Assembly: GCA_023362775.1 (NCBI GenBank)
Contig: JALMGJ010000003.1
Span: forward strand, 182,997,725-183,061,724
Direction of reading: 5' to 3'
From: Charina bottae
Lineage: Eukaryota > Chordata > Lepidosauria > Squamata > Charinaidae
DNA: 64,000 nt
The notes beneath the pieces are model-generated. The model did no database searches, had not been told where the DNA came from, and saw only the letters and a program-made list of their open reading frames with translations. Numbering within the stretch: position 1 is the first letter of the stretch; each line of letters begins with the position of its first letter. A program made the position numbers and the translations under genes. Positions 10,584 through 20,932 of this stretch are shown one piece after another.

Positions 10584-11424
10584 GTACTATATCAAAATCT
10601 ACTCCTTTATCTAAATTCCAATGGAATAATTCTTTTAATTTCTTTTTACATCCTTCTAAATTTTCCTTATTTTTTAAAAGATTTTCATTTAATTTCCACC
10701 TAAAATTTCTTAAGAATGTTTTCAAAGTTATTTGAACTGGGTTATGGTCCGAGAATGTTCTTGGGAGAATAGATACATCTGTAATTTTGTTTGCCAAATT
10801 AGTTGTAATCCAAACCATGTCTATTCTGGAAAATGATTTAAATCTGTTTGAATAAAATGTAAAGTCTCTCGAATTTCCATTTTGGTGTCTCCATGCATCT
10901 ATTAAATTCAAATTTCTTGTTATTTCAAAAAATTCCTCGGGTAATTTACCTTGATTATTACTAATTTGTTGTTCTGATTTCCTATCAATTTCTGGTAAAG
11001 TAACCCCGTTCCAATCTCCCATTAATATCCAATTTTTATATGATAATTCTGAGAACACATTGAGTAAGTCTTATAAAAAGTTTTTTGATTATCATTCGGA
11101 GCATAAACCCTGACTATTATTGCTTTAACATTTTGAATTTCTATTTCAATTAAAATGTATCTCCCATCATCATCCAATTCTATTAATCTGGGCTTCAAAA
11201 AAGTTTTTGCATATATGACTACTCCATTTTTTTTGGTTTGCAGTAATAAATTCAACTCCTAATTTTTTATTAATCAAATATTTGATTTCTGTTTTCTTTA
11301 TGTGTGTTTCCTGGAGGCATATAATGTCTAATTTCAATCTATTTAAAAATTGAAAAATTCTTTTCCTTTTAACTGGTGAATTTGCCCCATTAATGTTCCA
11401 TGAGATACTTTTGAGTTCAGTCAT
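10584..11424 (-). pseudogene. L1 ORF2 endonuclease domain, frameshifted
   Basis: The translation starts MTELKSISWNINGANSPVKRKR, the N-terminus of an APE-type L1 endonuclease. Successive motifs appear in three overlapping frames: SWNINGAN, CLQETHI (catalytic Glu), RVYAPND, GDWNGV and SDHNPVQI (catalytic Asp-His). At least two frameshifts, near 11220 and 11045, break the frame. The domain would nick target DNA for target-primed reverse transcription. The start was chosen because it overlaps the ORF1 terminator by a few bases, a compact arrangement. The copy is dead because of the frameshifts and the lack of reverse transcriptase. Confidence 0.8.
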
Positions 11425-12230
11425 GTGCTAACAATACTGAGAATTCTTTGGAACTTGAGGCTTCTTCCTCTTCAGTATTCAGGGATTTCTTTTTCCCTTC
11501 TCTTTTATCTTTTGGTTGTTCTAAATCCTTCCCAAATCTTTCAAGAAACTCTTTGGCTTTAAAAATTGAGTTGAGCTTAAATCTCTGATCTTGGAAATTT
11601 AAACTGATTCCTTCTAATGTTTCCCACCTGAAAGCAATTTTATTTTTCTTTAGAATTTCAGTTAAGAATCTGTATTCTTTTCTTTTTTTTTAATATTTTT
11701 GCTGGTATTTCTTTGAAAATCATTATATCATTTCCTTCTATTTCAATCCTTTCATTATATGATGTTTGAATTATCATATCTTTAATCTTTTTTCTAGAAA
11801 ATTCTATCACTATGTTTCTAGGCTTTTTGAAGGTGGTGGCATATTTTGAGTTTATCCTATACATTTTTTCTATTTCATCCTCCAATCTATCCTTTTCCCA
11901 ATCTATTAAATTAGCTAACATTTGTATTATTATATCCCTTATTTTGTCTTCTTTCTCTTCTATTACTCCCCTCAATCTGATACAGTGTTCTTTCTCTTTT
12001 AATTCTAACAATGTTATACGGTCCAATTCCTTATCTTTATCTTCCTCCCATTTGTCAACCTTGTTCTTCACCTCCTGAATTTCTTCTTTTAATCTTTTAT
12101 CCATTTTTTTCCAATTTCTCTTCTAATCTTTTTTCAAGACCTTCTAATTTTTCCTCTAGCACAAGAGTCAAATTTTGGGTTATATTTTGTGTAGTTTTTT
12201 TTAGTAAAGTCCTCAAACATAGATCTTAAT
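11413..12230 (-). pseudogene. L1 ORF1, frameshifted
   Basis: The longest intact piece is 148 codons (12104-11658). It has a lysine/glutamate-rich coiled-coil-like start (MDKRLKEEIQEVKNKVDKW) and an RNA-recognition-like segment with HCIRLRGVIEEKED. A C-terminal segment follows with YRINSKY, KPRNIVIEFSRKK and GNDIMIFKEIPAKIL, the order expected of an L1 ORF1 RNA-binding protein. A frameshift near 11690 at a T-run moves the C-terminus to another frame, which ends LLAHD and a stop at about 11413. Upstream codons to about 12230 are also broken. ORF1 protein coats L1 RNA; this copy cannot make a full one. Confidence 0.75.
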
Positions 12231-13260
12231 CATTCACCTTCACCTGCTTCAGATCCCCTTCTTTGCTGTTGTTGCTTTTTAGTGTTCTAGTGTTCATTTT
12301 GTTTTACTTTAGTACCAAAAATAGACTTATTAAATTCGTTTCTTAAACAGCAGTAATTATATTAATTAATTGAATTAGTCAATAGTTAAATAAATCTTAA
12401 TACCAAAGTCTTACTTATACTAATCTTATCAAAATTTCAATATATCATTAAATCTAAAATTTATTCTAAGTTAATATATTAATATATAATATTTATCACT
12501 TAAGAGTATACTTGTAACTATTTCTTATCTATAATAATTATTCTAATTTATACTATACAAAATGGCGATTTTATATAAATAATTATGTCTCAATTTCATT
12601 TAAGTCTTTCAATGTATGAAATAGCTATCTTCTCACCCAGATGTTACAGTCTTTTTTCTTCATTTAAGAAAGTTCAAATTCTAGAGTTCTTTTTGTAAGT
12701 GGAAAGATTTGTGGCGAGTGCCTATAATCCTAGGCTGCACAGTGTGATTTCAGTCTTTTAATCTTCCTGGCTTCCCGGCTTGTTCTCTTTTCTGTGAGCA
12801 GGAGAAAGGCAGAAAGTGAAAGTTGCCCGCTCGATTGCCATCCGGAAGCCGCAGGAATCCTCTATCGGAGGCGCTGAAGCTCCGCGTCTCCACCGTTGTT
12901 CGCCTGTCTTCCGACTCCGCGAAATAGGCTTCTTTCACCTTGGCTGGCTTTGAAAATTTTTGGAGCTAGCTCTAAGCTTGCCCTGCCTCCATTCTCATCC
13001 ACCGGAAATGGCTGTATTTTCTTGATGTTGAAAGTCAGAAGTCATCTTCTTATATAATCTTCTAAAAAAATCTTTTTTCATTTTCTTTTTTTTCACTTTT
13101 TTTTTCCTTGTAGTTTTTTATTTTATTTTTTGTAGTTTTTATCTTTGTTCTAAATTTAGTAAAGAAAAAAGTACACATAACAAATGAAAAGATGCTCACT
13201 TGGTTGGTTGATCTTGGAGTTGGAACTGTTTCACAAATTTGGACAATTTTTTCCAGCAAT
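12231..13260 (-). promoter_or_regulatory. Probable L1 5' untranslated region
   Basis: The segment lies directly 5' of ORF1 on the minus strand. 12740-13010 is GC- and CpG-richer than its surroundings, contains CTCCGCGTCTCC and CCGCGAAATAGG on the plus strand, and is the likeliest internal promoter region. The outer part (13060-13260) is A-rich on the minus strand. Assignment rests on position; the outer end is not marked by a target duplication that I can see. Confidence 0.45.
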
Positions 13261-13378
13261 GCTCTAGATTAGCCATTTGCTAGTATCCTTATGGGACAGC
13301 TGGATGGAAAGTTATCAATCATAATGCTTGCACATTTCAGCACTTCTTAGAAGGCAGCTAACTCCCCTCAGTCTAATC

Positions 13379-13484
13379 CAGTGTCTCTCAACCTTGGCAA
13401 CTTTATGATGTGTGGACTTCAACTCCCAGAGTTCTGGGAGTTGTAGTCCACACAGCTGAAAGTTGCTAAGGTTGAAAAACACTG
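13379..13484 (+). mobile_element. Short hAT MITE (family 2, copy 1)
   Basis: Termini CAGTGTCTCTCAACCTTGG and its inverted partner ending AAAACACTG. The flanking 8-mer GTCTAATC is exact on both sides (13371-13378 and 13485-13492). The element is 106 bp and nearly all palindrome, meeting at AACTCCCAGAGTTCTGGGAGTT in two halves. Confidence 0.9.
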
Positions 13485-13715
13485 GTCTAATCAGCAGAGG
13501 AAGCAACTATCTGAATTTGATCAATGGAAGGACTCAAGTACTGCATGATAACAGCTCTGATCCACTTGTGGTCCCTAAGGGCATTTATTCTTGTTCCTAG
13601 CTATTGCCAAAGTACAAACTGTCATTCAGGCTTAGCTGAATTTTCTGGAACACTGTAGATTCTGGAACCAGGATGCCAGAATAATGACAGGGAGAAATAC
13701 AGGGCGCAACTTTAC

Positions 13716-14060
13716 AAAATACAGGGTGCCTTCTCTGCGATAGCGCCCGCCCTATGGAATATCTTGCCCCCGGAGGTGAGACTGGCCCCCTCCCTCCTGA
13801 CCTTTCGGAAGGCCCTTAAGACCTGGCTCTGCCACCTGGCCTGGGACAACGGAGGCGGGAGTGCCTCTTGGGGTTGGCTAGCCCCGTAGCAACACTATGC
13901 TACGTTCCCTACGTCCCCCATCTTGTATTTTATTTATTTATATTGTATTTTTTAAAATTATTGTATTGTTTTTAACTTTGATTGTTGTGACCCGCCCAGA
14001 GTCCCTTGTATGGGAGATGGGCGGGGAATAAATTGAATAAATAATAATAATAATAATAAT
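13716..14060 (+). mobile_element. L2-clade LINE 3' end
   Basis: Flanked by AACTTTAC at 13708-13715 and 14061-14068. The sequence encodes ALWNILPPEVRLAPSLL-like residues of the ORF2 C-terminus, then a 3' tail with CCGCCCAGAGTCCC, GGGAGATGGGCGGG and AATAAATTG, ending in an (AAT)n array at 14039-14060. About 345 bp, severely 5'-truncated. Confidence 0.85.
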
Positions 14061-14111
14061 AACTTTACCTGGAGACATAGCCAGTATATTTGAGCTGGTA
14101 TGTAACACTTA

Positions 14112-14441
14112 GGGGTGTGGTGGCTCAGCGGGTAAGGTGCCAGGCTTGTTGATCGGAAGATCGCAAGTTCGGAGGTTCGAATCCCTAGCCCTGCGTGACG
14201 GAGTGAGCTCCCGCACTAGCTCCAGCTCTTGCCAACCTAGCAATTCGAAAGCATGCAAATGCAAGTAGATGAATAGGTACCACTTTGGTGGGTAGGTAAC
14301 ATCGTTCCACGCGCGTCATGTAGCCACATGACTGCGGAAGCGTCTTCGGACAACGCTGGCTCTTCGGCTAACAAACGGAGATGAGTACCGGCCCCTAGAG
14401 TCGGACATGACTGCACAAATGTGCGGGGGGAACCTTTTCCT
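14112..14441 (+). mobile_element. Sauria/Squam1-type SINE, copy 1
   Basis: The 330-bp element has a 13-bp target duplication TATGTAACACTTA (14099-14111 and 14442-14454). The head is tRNA-like: GTGGCTCAGCGGGTAAGG as an A-box region and GGTTCGAATCC as a perfect B box, so RNA polymerase III can start internally. The body carries CTCTTGCCAACCTAGCAATT. The 3' end GAGTCGGACATGACTGCAC followed by AACCTTTTCC resembles the BovB 3' end. It makes no protein. Confidence 0.95.
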
Positions 14442-14761
14442 TATGTAACACTTACTTCCTAATAAATACACCTTACTTCATTTAACAAAGCTCTTTTAAC
14501 ATTTTCATTTCTTCTTCCTCTTTTCATGGAATGTTTATATCTTGTTTTAGCTATGTCTTTAAAAAAGGAAAATAATTTGTGATGGTCCTCTATGATTGGT
14601 CAGTAACTATATATATATTTTTCTAGAATGTTATGAGTTTGGTAGTTAAAGAATTGCAGTTACTATTGCAACAAAGCTGGGTTGGAAATAATAATAAATA
14701 CATACTACTTCTATTTTACTTTTTGTTTGTTTTTAATGAGAACCATTAAAATGGGGAATAT

Positions 14762-15012
14762 TTTATTTTTTATTTTTATTTAATTTAATTTTTATCCCGC
14801 CTTTATTATTTTTATAAATAACTCAAGGCGGCAAACATATCTAATACTCCTTCCTCCTCCTATTTTCCCCACAACAATAACCCTGTGAGGTAATTTGGGC
14901 TGAGAGAGAGTGACCGGCCCAAGGTCACCCAGCCGGCTTTCATGCCTAAGGCGGGACTAGAACTCTCTGTCTCCTGGTTTCTAGCCCAGCACCTTAACCA
15001 CTTGAGTGGAAT
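14762..15012 (-). mobile_element. CORE-SINE (MIR-like), minus strand
   Basis: Read on the minus strand: tRNA-related head with AAGTGGTTAAGGTGCTGGG and GTTCTAGTCCCGCC (degenerate B box), a core with GGCTGGGTGACCTTGGGCC and TACCTCACAGGG, and a tail with GCCTTGAGTTATTTATAAA and AAAGGCGGGATAAA that resembles an L2-type 3' end. No target duplication was resolved. Confidence 0.8.
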
Positions 15013-15550
15013 GCTGAGGTGGTTGCAACTAGAAGCTGTGACAAGAGAAAAATTTATGAATTCATTGTACTGTACAGGGGTAGGGTTCATTTATGGTAGT
15101 AGTAGATTTAAATTTAAGTTTCTTGCTATCTTATAATACTTGTTAAAGTGAGTATTAAAATTGGGCTGTTTGATCTCGGTATAGGAGATTTGTTTGGCTT
15201 GAATGCTTTGGGTGTTAAGAGTAACTGACTTTATCCAATTAATACTTTAAGAAAATAGGGCATGACTAATAGGGAACTTTTAAAACAAAAAGTCACTTGA
15301 AATGATTGGGATTTTTTTCTAGAAAAGAAAGGTGTGAGCCTCTTAACTTTAAGTAAGAACAGAAGTTCTGTTTTTGCCCATAGTCAAATAAGAACCAAAG
15401 ATTTAGGGCATATCCATGTATACTGTTTAAGCTACTCCTGTCCTTTGTTCATGGGAGCTTGATGCTAAGCCGGTTTAAGAAAATCCTGTCTAGACTGAGA
15501 CATTTTGGCAACATGGACTGAAGTCACCATACCTTCCTAGTGGACAATTC
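15013..15550. other. Unique sequence
   Basis: No recognised repeat or exon in about 540 bases. Confidence 0.4.
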
Positions 15551-15656
15551 TTCTGTTGCTGTGCCCCCCCCTTTTTTTTTTCTCCAGAAAAATAGTTAAA
15601 TACTTTCTTTCTTGTGGATGGATCTCCCTGGATATATATAGTTTTGTGTGTGTGTC

Positions 15657-15694
15657 TCGGTGTTCGTGTGTGTGTGTGTGTGTGTGTGTGTGTA
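15657..15694 (+). repeat. (GT)n microsatellite next to BovB 3' end
   Basis: A TG dinucleotide run that ends in T-rich sequence at the tail of the minus-strand BovB. The target duplication of that BovB may be hidden in it. Confidence 0.9.
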
Positions 15695-16918
15695 TTTTTG
15701 TTTTTTTTTGTTTATTCGTTCAGTCGCTTCCAACTCTTCGTGACTTCATGGACCAGCCCACGCCAGAGCTTCCTGTCGGCCGTCACCATCCCCAGCTCCC
15801 CCATGGTCGAGTCCGTCACCTCCAGAATATCATCCATCCATCTTGACCTTGGTCGGCCTCTCTTCCTTTTGCCTTCCACTTTCCCTAGCATCAGCTTCTT
15901 CTCCAGGGTATCCTGTCTTCTCATTATGTGGCCAAAGTACTTCAGTTTTGCCTTGAATATCATTCCCTCAAGTGAGCAGTCTGGCTTTATTTCCTGGAGT
16001 ATGGACTGGTTTGATCTTCTTGCAGTCCAAGGCACTCTCAGAATTTTCCTCCAACACCACAGTTCAAAAGCATCTATCTTCCTTCGCTCAGCCTTTCTTA
16101 TGGTCCAGCTCTCTCAGCCATAGGTTACTACGGGGAATAACATTGCTTTGACTATGCGGATCTTTGTTGTCAGTGTGATGTCTCTGCTCTTAACTATTAA
16201 GATTTGCCATTGCTCTCCTCCCAAGAAGTAGACGTCTTCTGATTTCCTGGCTGCAGTCAGCATCTACAGTAATCTTTGCGCCTAGAAATACAAAGTCTGT
16301 CACTGCCTCCACTTTTTCTCCCTCTATTTGCCAGTCATCAATCAAGCTGGTTGCCATAATCTTGGTTTTTTTGAGGTTTAACTGCAACCCAGCTTTTGCA
16401 CTTTCTTCTTTCACCTTCATCATAAGGCTCCTCAGCTCCTCCTTGCTTTCAACCATCAAAGTGGTATCATCTGCATATCTGAGATTGTTAATGTTTCTTC
16501 CAGCGATTTTAACTCCAGCTTTGGATTCATCAAGTCCAGCACGTCGCATGATGTGTTCTGTATACAGGTTGAATAGGTAGGGTGAGAGTATACAACCCTG
16601 CCATACTCCTTTCCCAATCTTAAACCAGTCCGTTGTTCCGTGCTCTGTTCTTACCGTTGCTACTTGGTCGTTATACAGATTCCTCAGGAGGCAGACAAGA
16701 TGACTTGGTATCCCCATACCACCAAGAACTTGCCACAATTTGTTATGATCCACACAGTCAAAGGCTTTAGAATAGTCAATAAAACAGAAATAGATGTTTT
16801 TCTGAAACTCCCTGGCTTTCTCCATTATCCAGCGGATATTGGCAATTTGGTCTCTAGTTCCTCTGCCTTTTCTAAACCCAGCTTGTACTTCTGGCAATTC
16901 TTGCTCCATGAATTGCTG

Positions 16919-17127
16919 GAGTGTGTCTGGAAGTGGAAGGAAAGTCCGATGCTGTAAAGAACAATATTGCATAGGAACCTGGAATGTAAGATAGCATCAC
17001 TGATGTAATGAACATGAATTTGAGTAAACTCCGAGAGACAGTGGAGGACAGGAAGGCCTGGCGTGCTATGGTCCATGAGGTCACGAAGAGTCGGACACGA
17101 CTAAACGACTGAACAACAACAACAAAA
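16919..17127 (+). mobile_element. Internally deleted BovB (subfamily B), 209 bp
   Basis: Inserted into the minus-strand BovB. The first 75 bases match a BovB 5' region (AAAGTCCGATGCTGTAAAG, then AACCTGGAATGTAAGAT). The sequence then jumps directly to the extreme 3' region (AGCATCACTGATGTAATGAA) and ends with GTCGGACACGACTAAACGAC and an ACAACAACAA tail. The 3' part matches the subfamily B copy at 32700-32862. The two parts meet at AGAT, which both parents share. The host BovB lacks about two bases at the site and I see no target duplication. Confidence 0.85.
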
Positions 17128-17951
17128 CCTTGCAAGATCTTGAGCATTACCTTACTGGCATGTGAAATAAGTGCCACTGTTCGATCGTTTGAACATTCTT
17201 TAGTGCTTCCCTTTTTTGGTATGGGGATATAAGTTGATTTTTTCCAATCTGATGGCCATCCTTGTGTTTTCCAAATTTGCTGGCATATGGCATGCATCAC
17301 CTTGACAGCATCATCTTGCAAGATTTTAAACAGTTCAGCTGGGATACCGTCGTCTCCTGCTGCCTTGTTATTAGCAATGCTTCTTAAGGCCCATTCAACC
17401 TCACTCTTCAGGATGTCTGGCTCTAAGTCACTGACCACACTGTCAAAGCTATCCCTGATATTATTATCCTTCCTGTACAGATCGTCCGTATATTCTTGCC
17501 ACCTTTTCTTGATCTCTCCTGCTTCTGTTAGGTCCTTGCCATCTTTGTTTTTGATCATGCCCATTTTTGCCTGGAATTTACCTCCGATGTTTCTAATTTT
17601 CTGGAAGAGGTCTCTTGTCCTTCCTATTCTATTATCTTCTTCCACTTCCACACATTGCTTGTTTAAAAATAATTCCTTATCCCTTCTGGGTAACCTCTGG
17701 AATTTTGCATTTAATTGGGCATATCTCCCCCTATCACTGTTGCCTTTTGCTTTCCTTCTTTCTTGGGCTACTTCTAGTGTCTCAGCAGACAGCCATCTTG
17801 CCTTCTTGGTTTTCTTTTTCTTTGGGATGTTTTTTGTTGCCACCTCCTGAACAATGTTGCAAACTTCTGTCTATAGTTCTTCCGGGACCCTATCTACTAA
17901 ATCAAGTCCCTTAAATCTATTCTTCACTTCTACTGCATATTCATTAGGAAT

Positions 17952-18132
17952 ATGTCTATGAAGGTTCTCAGTCATCCAGGTGGAATTGTCTGTAGCTTGA
18001 ATCATGTCAACTGGATTTCTATTTTCTCAGTGGAAACATTTCGCTCCTTGGATAAGGAGCTCCTTGGATAAGGAGCGAAACGTTTCCACTGAGAAAATAG
18101 AAATCCAGTTGACATGATTCAAGCTACAGACA
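17952..18132. mobile_element. Penelope-like inverted-repeat insertion in BovB
   Basis: Flanked by the 13-bp target duplication ATTCATTAGGAAT (17939-17951 and 18133-18145). It starts with TATGAAGGTTCTCAGTCATC and then forms an inverted repeat with 66-base arms (about 17984-18049 and 18070-18135, one mismatch). Near the centre, GCTCCT and AGGAGC can pair around TTGGATA and are followed by GAAACGTTT, the stem II/GAAA half of a hammerhead-like motif. The CUGANGA half is missing, because the arms join inside that stem. No protein. Confidence 0.7.
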
Positions 18133-18406
18133 ATTCATTAGGAATGTTAGTGAGCTCATATCTAACTGATCCGTGGGTCTTCCCTATTCTCTTTAGTCTG
18201 ATTCTAAATTGTGCAATAAGAAGTTCGTGATCTGAACTACAGTCAGCTCCAGGTCTTGTTTTTACCGACTGTATAGATGTCCGCCACCTTTGGCTACAAA
18301 GGATGTAGTCAATCTGATTTCATTGTCGACCATCTGGTGAAGTCCATGTATAAAGTCGTCTTTTAGGTTGCTGGAAGAGAGTGTTTGTTATGCACAGTGA
18401 GTTGTC

Positions 18407-19135
18407 TTAGCAAAATTCTACCAGCCTATGTCCTGCTTCATTTTGTTCTCCTAGACCATGCTTGCCTGTAATTCCAGGTGTCGTTTGACTACCCACCTTA
18501 GCATTCCAGTCTCCTGTAATGAAAATAACATCTCTTTTTGGCGTATTATCCAGTAGGTGCTGCAGATCCTCATAGAACTGATCTACTTCTGCTTCTTCAG
18601 CATCTGTGGTTGGGGCGTATATTTGGATCACTGTGATGTTAAATGGCTTACCCTGAATTCGAACTGAGATCATTCTATCGTTTTTTGGATTGTATCCAAG
18701 CACTGCTTTAGCCACTTTATTATTAATTATGAAGGCTACTCCATTTCTTCTGTGGTCCTCTTGTCCACAGTAGTAGATCTGGTGGTCATCTGATGTGAAG
18801 TGGCCCATTCCAGTCCATTTCAGTTCACTGACACCCAAAATGTCTATATTTAATCTTGACATCTCTCCAATAACCACATCCAATTTGCCCTGGCTCATAG
18901 ATCTTACATTCCAGGTTCCTATGGTGTGTTGATCTTTAGAACGTCGGATTCGTCGTTCACCACCGGCACCGTCGGCTGCTAGCTGTCCTTTCGGCTTTGA
19001 GCTAGCTGCGTCATCACCTCTGGGGCTAGTTGAACTTATCCTCTGTTCCTCCCCAGTAGCATTTTGACCATCTTCCGACCTGGGAGTCCCATCTTCCGAT
19101 GGTATACCGACATATCTCTGGTTGTACTGATCCAT
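18407..19135 (-). pseudogene. BovB endonuclease domain
   Basis: The 242-codon frame starts MDQYNQRYVG, a lead segment seen in all subfamily A copies here, then carries the APE-type endonuclease: TIGTWNVRSMSQGKLDVV (catalytic Asn), ILGVSELKWTGMG (catalytic Glu), DHQIYYCGQEDHRRNGVAFI, IQIYAPTTDAEEAEVDQFYEDLQ and FITGDWNAKVGSQT (catalytic Asp-Trp-Asn). It ends at a TAG inside LVEFC (18407), where siblings read LVEFCQDNSL. A stretch further on with SDHELLIAQF-like coding continues near 18200-18240. The intact first domain suggests recent insertion. Confidence 0.88.
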
Positions 19136-19258
19136 TTAGTTTTCACGGCAAGAATACTGGGGTGGGTTGCCGTTACCTTCCCCAGGGATCATATTTAGTT
19201 TGACCTCTCTTACATGACCTTCCCGTCCTGGGTGTCCCTTCACGGTTTAGCTCATGGT

Positions 19259-19340
19259 TTATGAAGGTTCTCAGTCATCCAGGTGGAATTGTCTGTAGCT
19301 TGAATCATGTCAACTGGATTTCTATTTTCTCAGTGGAAAA
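19259..19340 (+). mobile_element. Truncated Penelope-like fragment in BovB leader
   Basis: 82 bp matching the left half of the insertion at 17952-18132, starting ATGAAGGTTCTCAGTCATCC and ending TTTCTCAGTGGAAAA. Flanked by TAGCTCATGGT on both sides (19248-19258 and 19341-19351), so it is a separate insertion. Confidence 0.8.
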
Positions 19341-19411
19341 TAGCTCATGGTGCTCATTGAGGTGCTCAAGCTCCAGCACCACGACAAGGTAACGATCTCC
19401 TTTGCTGGAGA

Positions 19412-20930
19412 TATACACATATACATACAAGTTTAGAGCATGAAAGTGCACGTAGGCACAACAACCCAGAGAGTGTAACCCTTCCAGCTCAGGTAGCTAG
19501 AAAAATGATAAAATGGTGTATCCCTGGACTTGCTTAAATGTTTTTTTTTTTTAAAAAAAGGGGGGGGCTAGCTATCTCAGGAAAAGGAAATAGTAATTTT
19601 AAAAAGTTTATGCCAGGTTCTCTTGTAAGGCAAGAATTATATATAGCAATTGGGTTATTGCAGCAGTCTAAGGCAGCATGGTGAACATTGACTCAGTTGA
19701 AGAATCATTACTTCTGCAAAGTAGTAAATGAACTCCTGGGATTAGCCTGCAACAAACTGCTATCCAAAATTGACAGGAATGCTTGAGGCAACATAACATA
19801 AAAAAGTGAACTTCAGAAATGGAGCAGAAAAATATGCCCTGAGTTGACATCATCAACTCCCAGAAATGATTGCCTGCCCGTTCTGGCAATGGGGCCACTG
19901 GGTAGTGCAGTTTAATGCAGTCTGGGGCTGTATCACTTATTCATTGCTGCCTCAAATACAGATAAACATTGGGTATTTTCACCCCTCTGTTTCTGGAACA
20001 CTTTGAATCTGTAACCAACCAGATAAATTCTCAGATTACTTTCGTGGAATTAAGTTAAGGTTTCATAGAAATCCTGCCCACGGGATGAAAACTAAAGTAC
20101 AATTTCTGCCACTGTCCTGTATGTTTTAGCAGAATCTGGAAGTATAAAGCTCGTTTTTATCATTTGTTTGTTTAGTTTGTAAAGATAAGGGTTCAGAGAA
20201 AATGAACAGATCTGTTTGAAACGTGAAGTTACTGCCATTTCATCGAGTATATTGATTAGTTCTAGAGAACATATGAGATTGGCTTTCCTGTCTTTTATGC
20301 TTATACTTTTTATTAGATTCAATATAATTTGCTCGTTGCATTTTTAACATTTTTTCCCAAAGACATTTCAGTTAATGTCTTTGCATTACATTATTTCATT
20401 TAAAATTATATTAGTAGCATTTAACTTGGCACTCTGCTTATTACTTAAGAAAGTGGTGTTAAAGAAATTCACATTATTACTAGTTTAATGAAGAAAATGT
20501 GTTATGCCTTCAGACTGATTCAAGAACACAGCGGTTCTCATTGGGTTTTTTTTTCGTATTAAACACTGCAAACCTTTTACATTTTATAGCTGGGCACATG
20601 TAGTCAGTTCTAGTCAATAAGAAAATGTGGTCGGTACTGCTAAGAAATAAGGTTTTCTTTTATTTAACTCAGCGAGCTCAGGGTTAGATCTGGATCTTAT
20701 TAGAAAAGCCTTAGAAGGAGAAAAGCCTGTTTATGTCACAGGTAACTGGAGGTGGGATTGATGTTCAAGAGGCAAGGGAATTTGAGTGGCAATGCTCTTA
20801 CCTTATGTTTCTGAGACTAAGCAAAATTGGGTTTGTTTATTGCCTTGTGCAGTTAACTGATAATATGAAATTGTGATGGGGTGATATCCTTGAATTTAAG
20901 AAGACCCTCTCCCTCCCCCCCACATATACC
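19412..20930. other. Unique sequence
   Basis: About 1.5 kb with no recognised repeat. Short T/A and G runs at 19541-19567. ORFs at 19668-19898 and 20092-20322 (minus) have no domain or splice context. Confidence 0.4.
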
Positions 20931-20932
20931 TT

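Larger units (their letters stand above)
10584..13260 (-). mobile_element. L1-clade LINE, 5' half, inverted
   Basis: On the minus strand the order is a 5' leader (13260 to about 12230), ORF1 (about 12230 to 11413) and the N-terminal endonuclease part of ORF2 (11424 to about 10584), where the copy ends against a Tc1-like fragment. The reverse transcriptase and 3' end are absent. This is unusual because LINE copies normally lose the 5' end, so the missing 3' part implies a later deletion or rearrangement. ORF2 begins with an ATG that overlaps the ORF1 stop codon. Confidence 0.8.
15712..18300 (-). pseudogene. BovB ORF2 reverse transcriptase part, interrupted
   Basis: Pieces on the minus strand give KARWLSAETLEVAQERRKAKG, EVEWALRSIANNKAAGDDG and IPKKGSTKECSN upstream of the 16919-17127 insertion. 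After it come VQAGFRKGRGTRDQIANIRW, FIDYSKAFDCVDH (motif A), GCILSPYLFNLY (motif B), LRYADDTTLM (motif C, YADD) and LGAKITVDADCSQEI, then VPWTARRSNQSILQEIK near the C-terminus. Breaks are the internally deleted BovB insertion, the Penelope-like inverted repeat near 17952-18132, and a small deletion near 16195 that shifts the frame. The sequence is otherwise close to the other subfamily A copies. Confidence 0.88.
15695..19411 (-). mobile_element. BovB LINE (subfamily A), full-length, three insertions
   Basis: Minus-strand copy. The 3' end is at about 15695-15720 (GTTTATTCGTTCAGTCGCTT on the plus strand) and the 5' end near 19411, where the leader block AAGGTAACGATCTCC matches the intact 5' end of the copy at 49096. 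Subtracting the insertions at about 16919-17127, 17952-18132 and 19259-19340 leaves roughly 3.2 kb, the length of that full copy. BovB moves by target-primed reverse transcription using its own endonuclease and reverse transcriptase. No clean target duplication was found; the left flank is a GT repeat that would mask one. Confidence 0.9.

Noticed and set aside
14112..14200. tRNA gene-like sequence (A box and perfect B box), also at 38971, 46173, 54242 and 55047
   Set aside because: Each is the head of a 315-335 bp SINE with target duplications and a BovB-like tail. No full cloverleaf is present.
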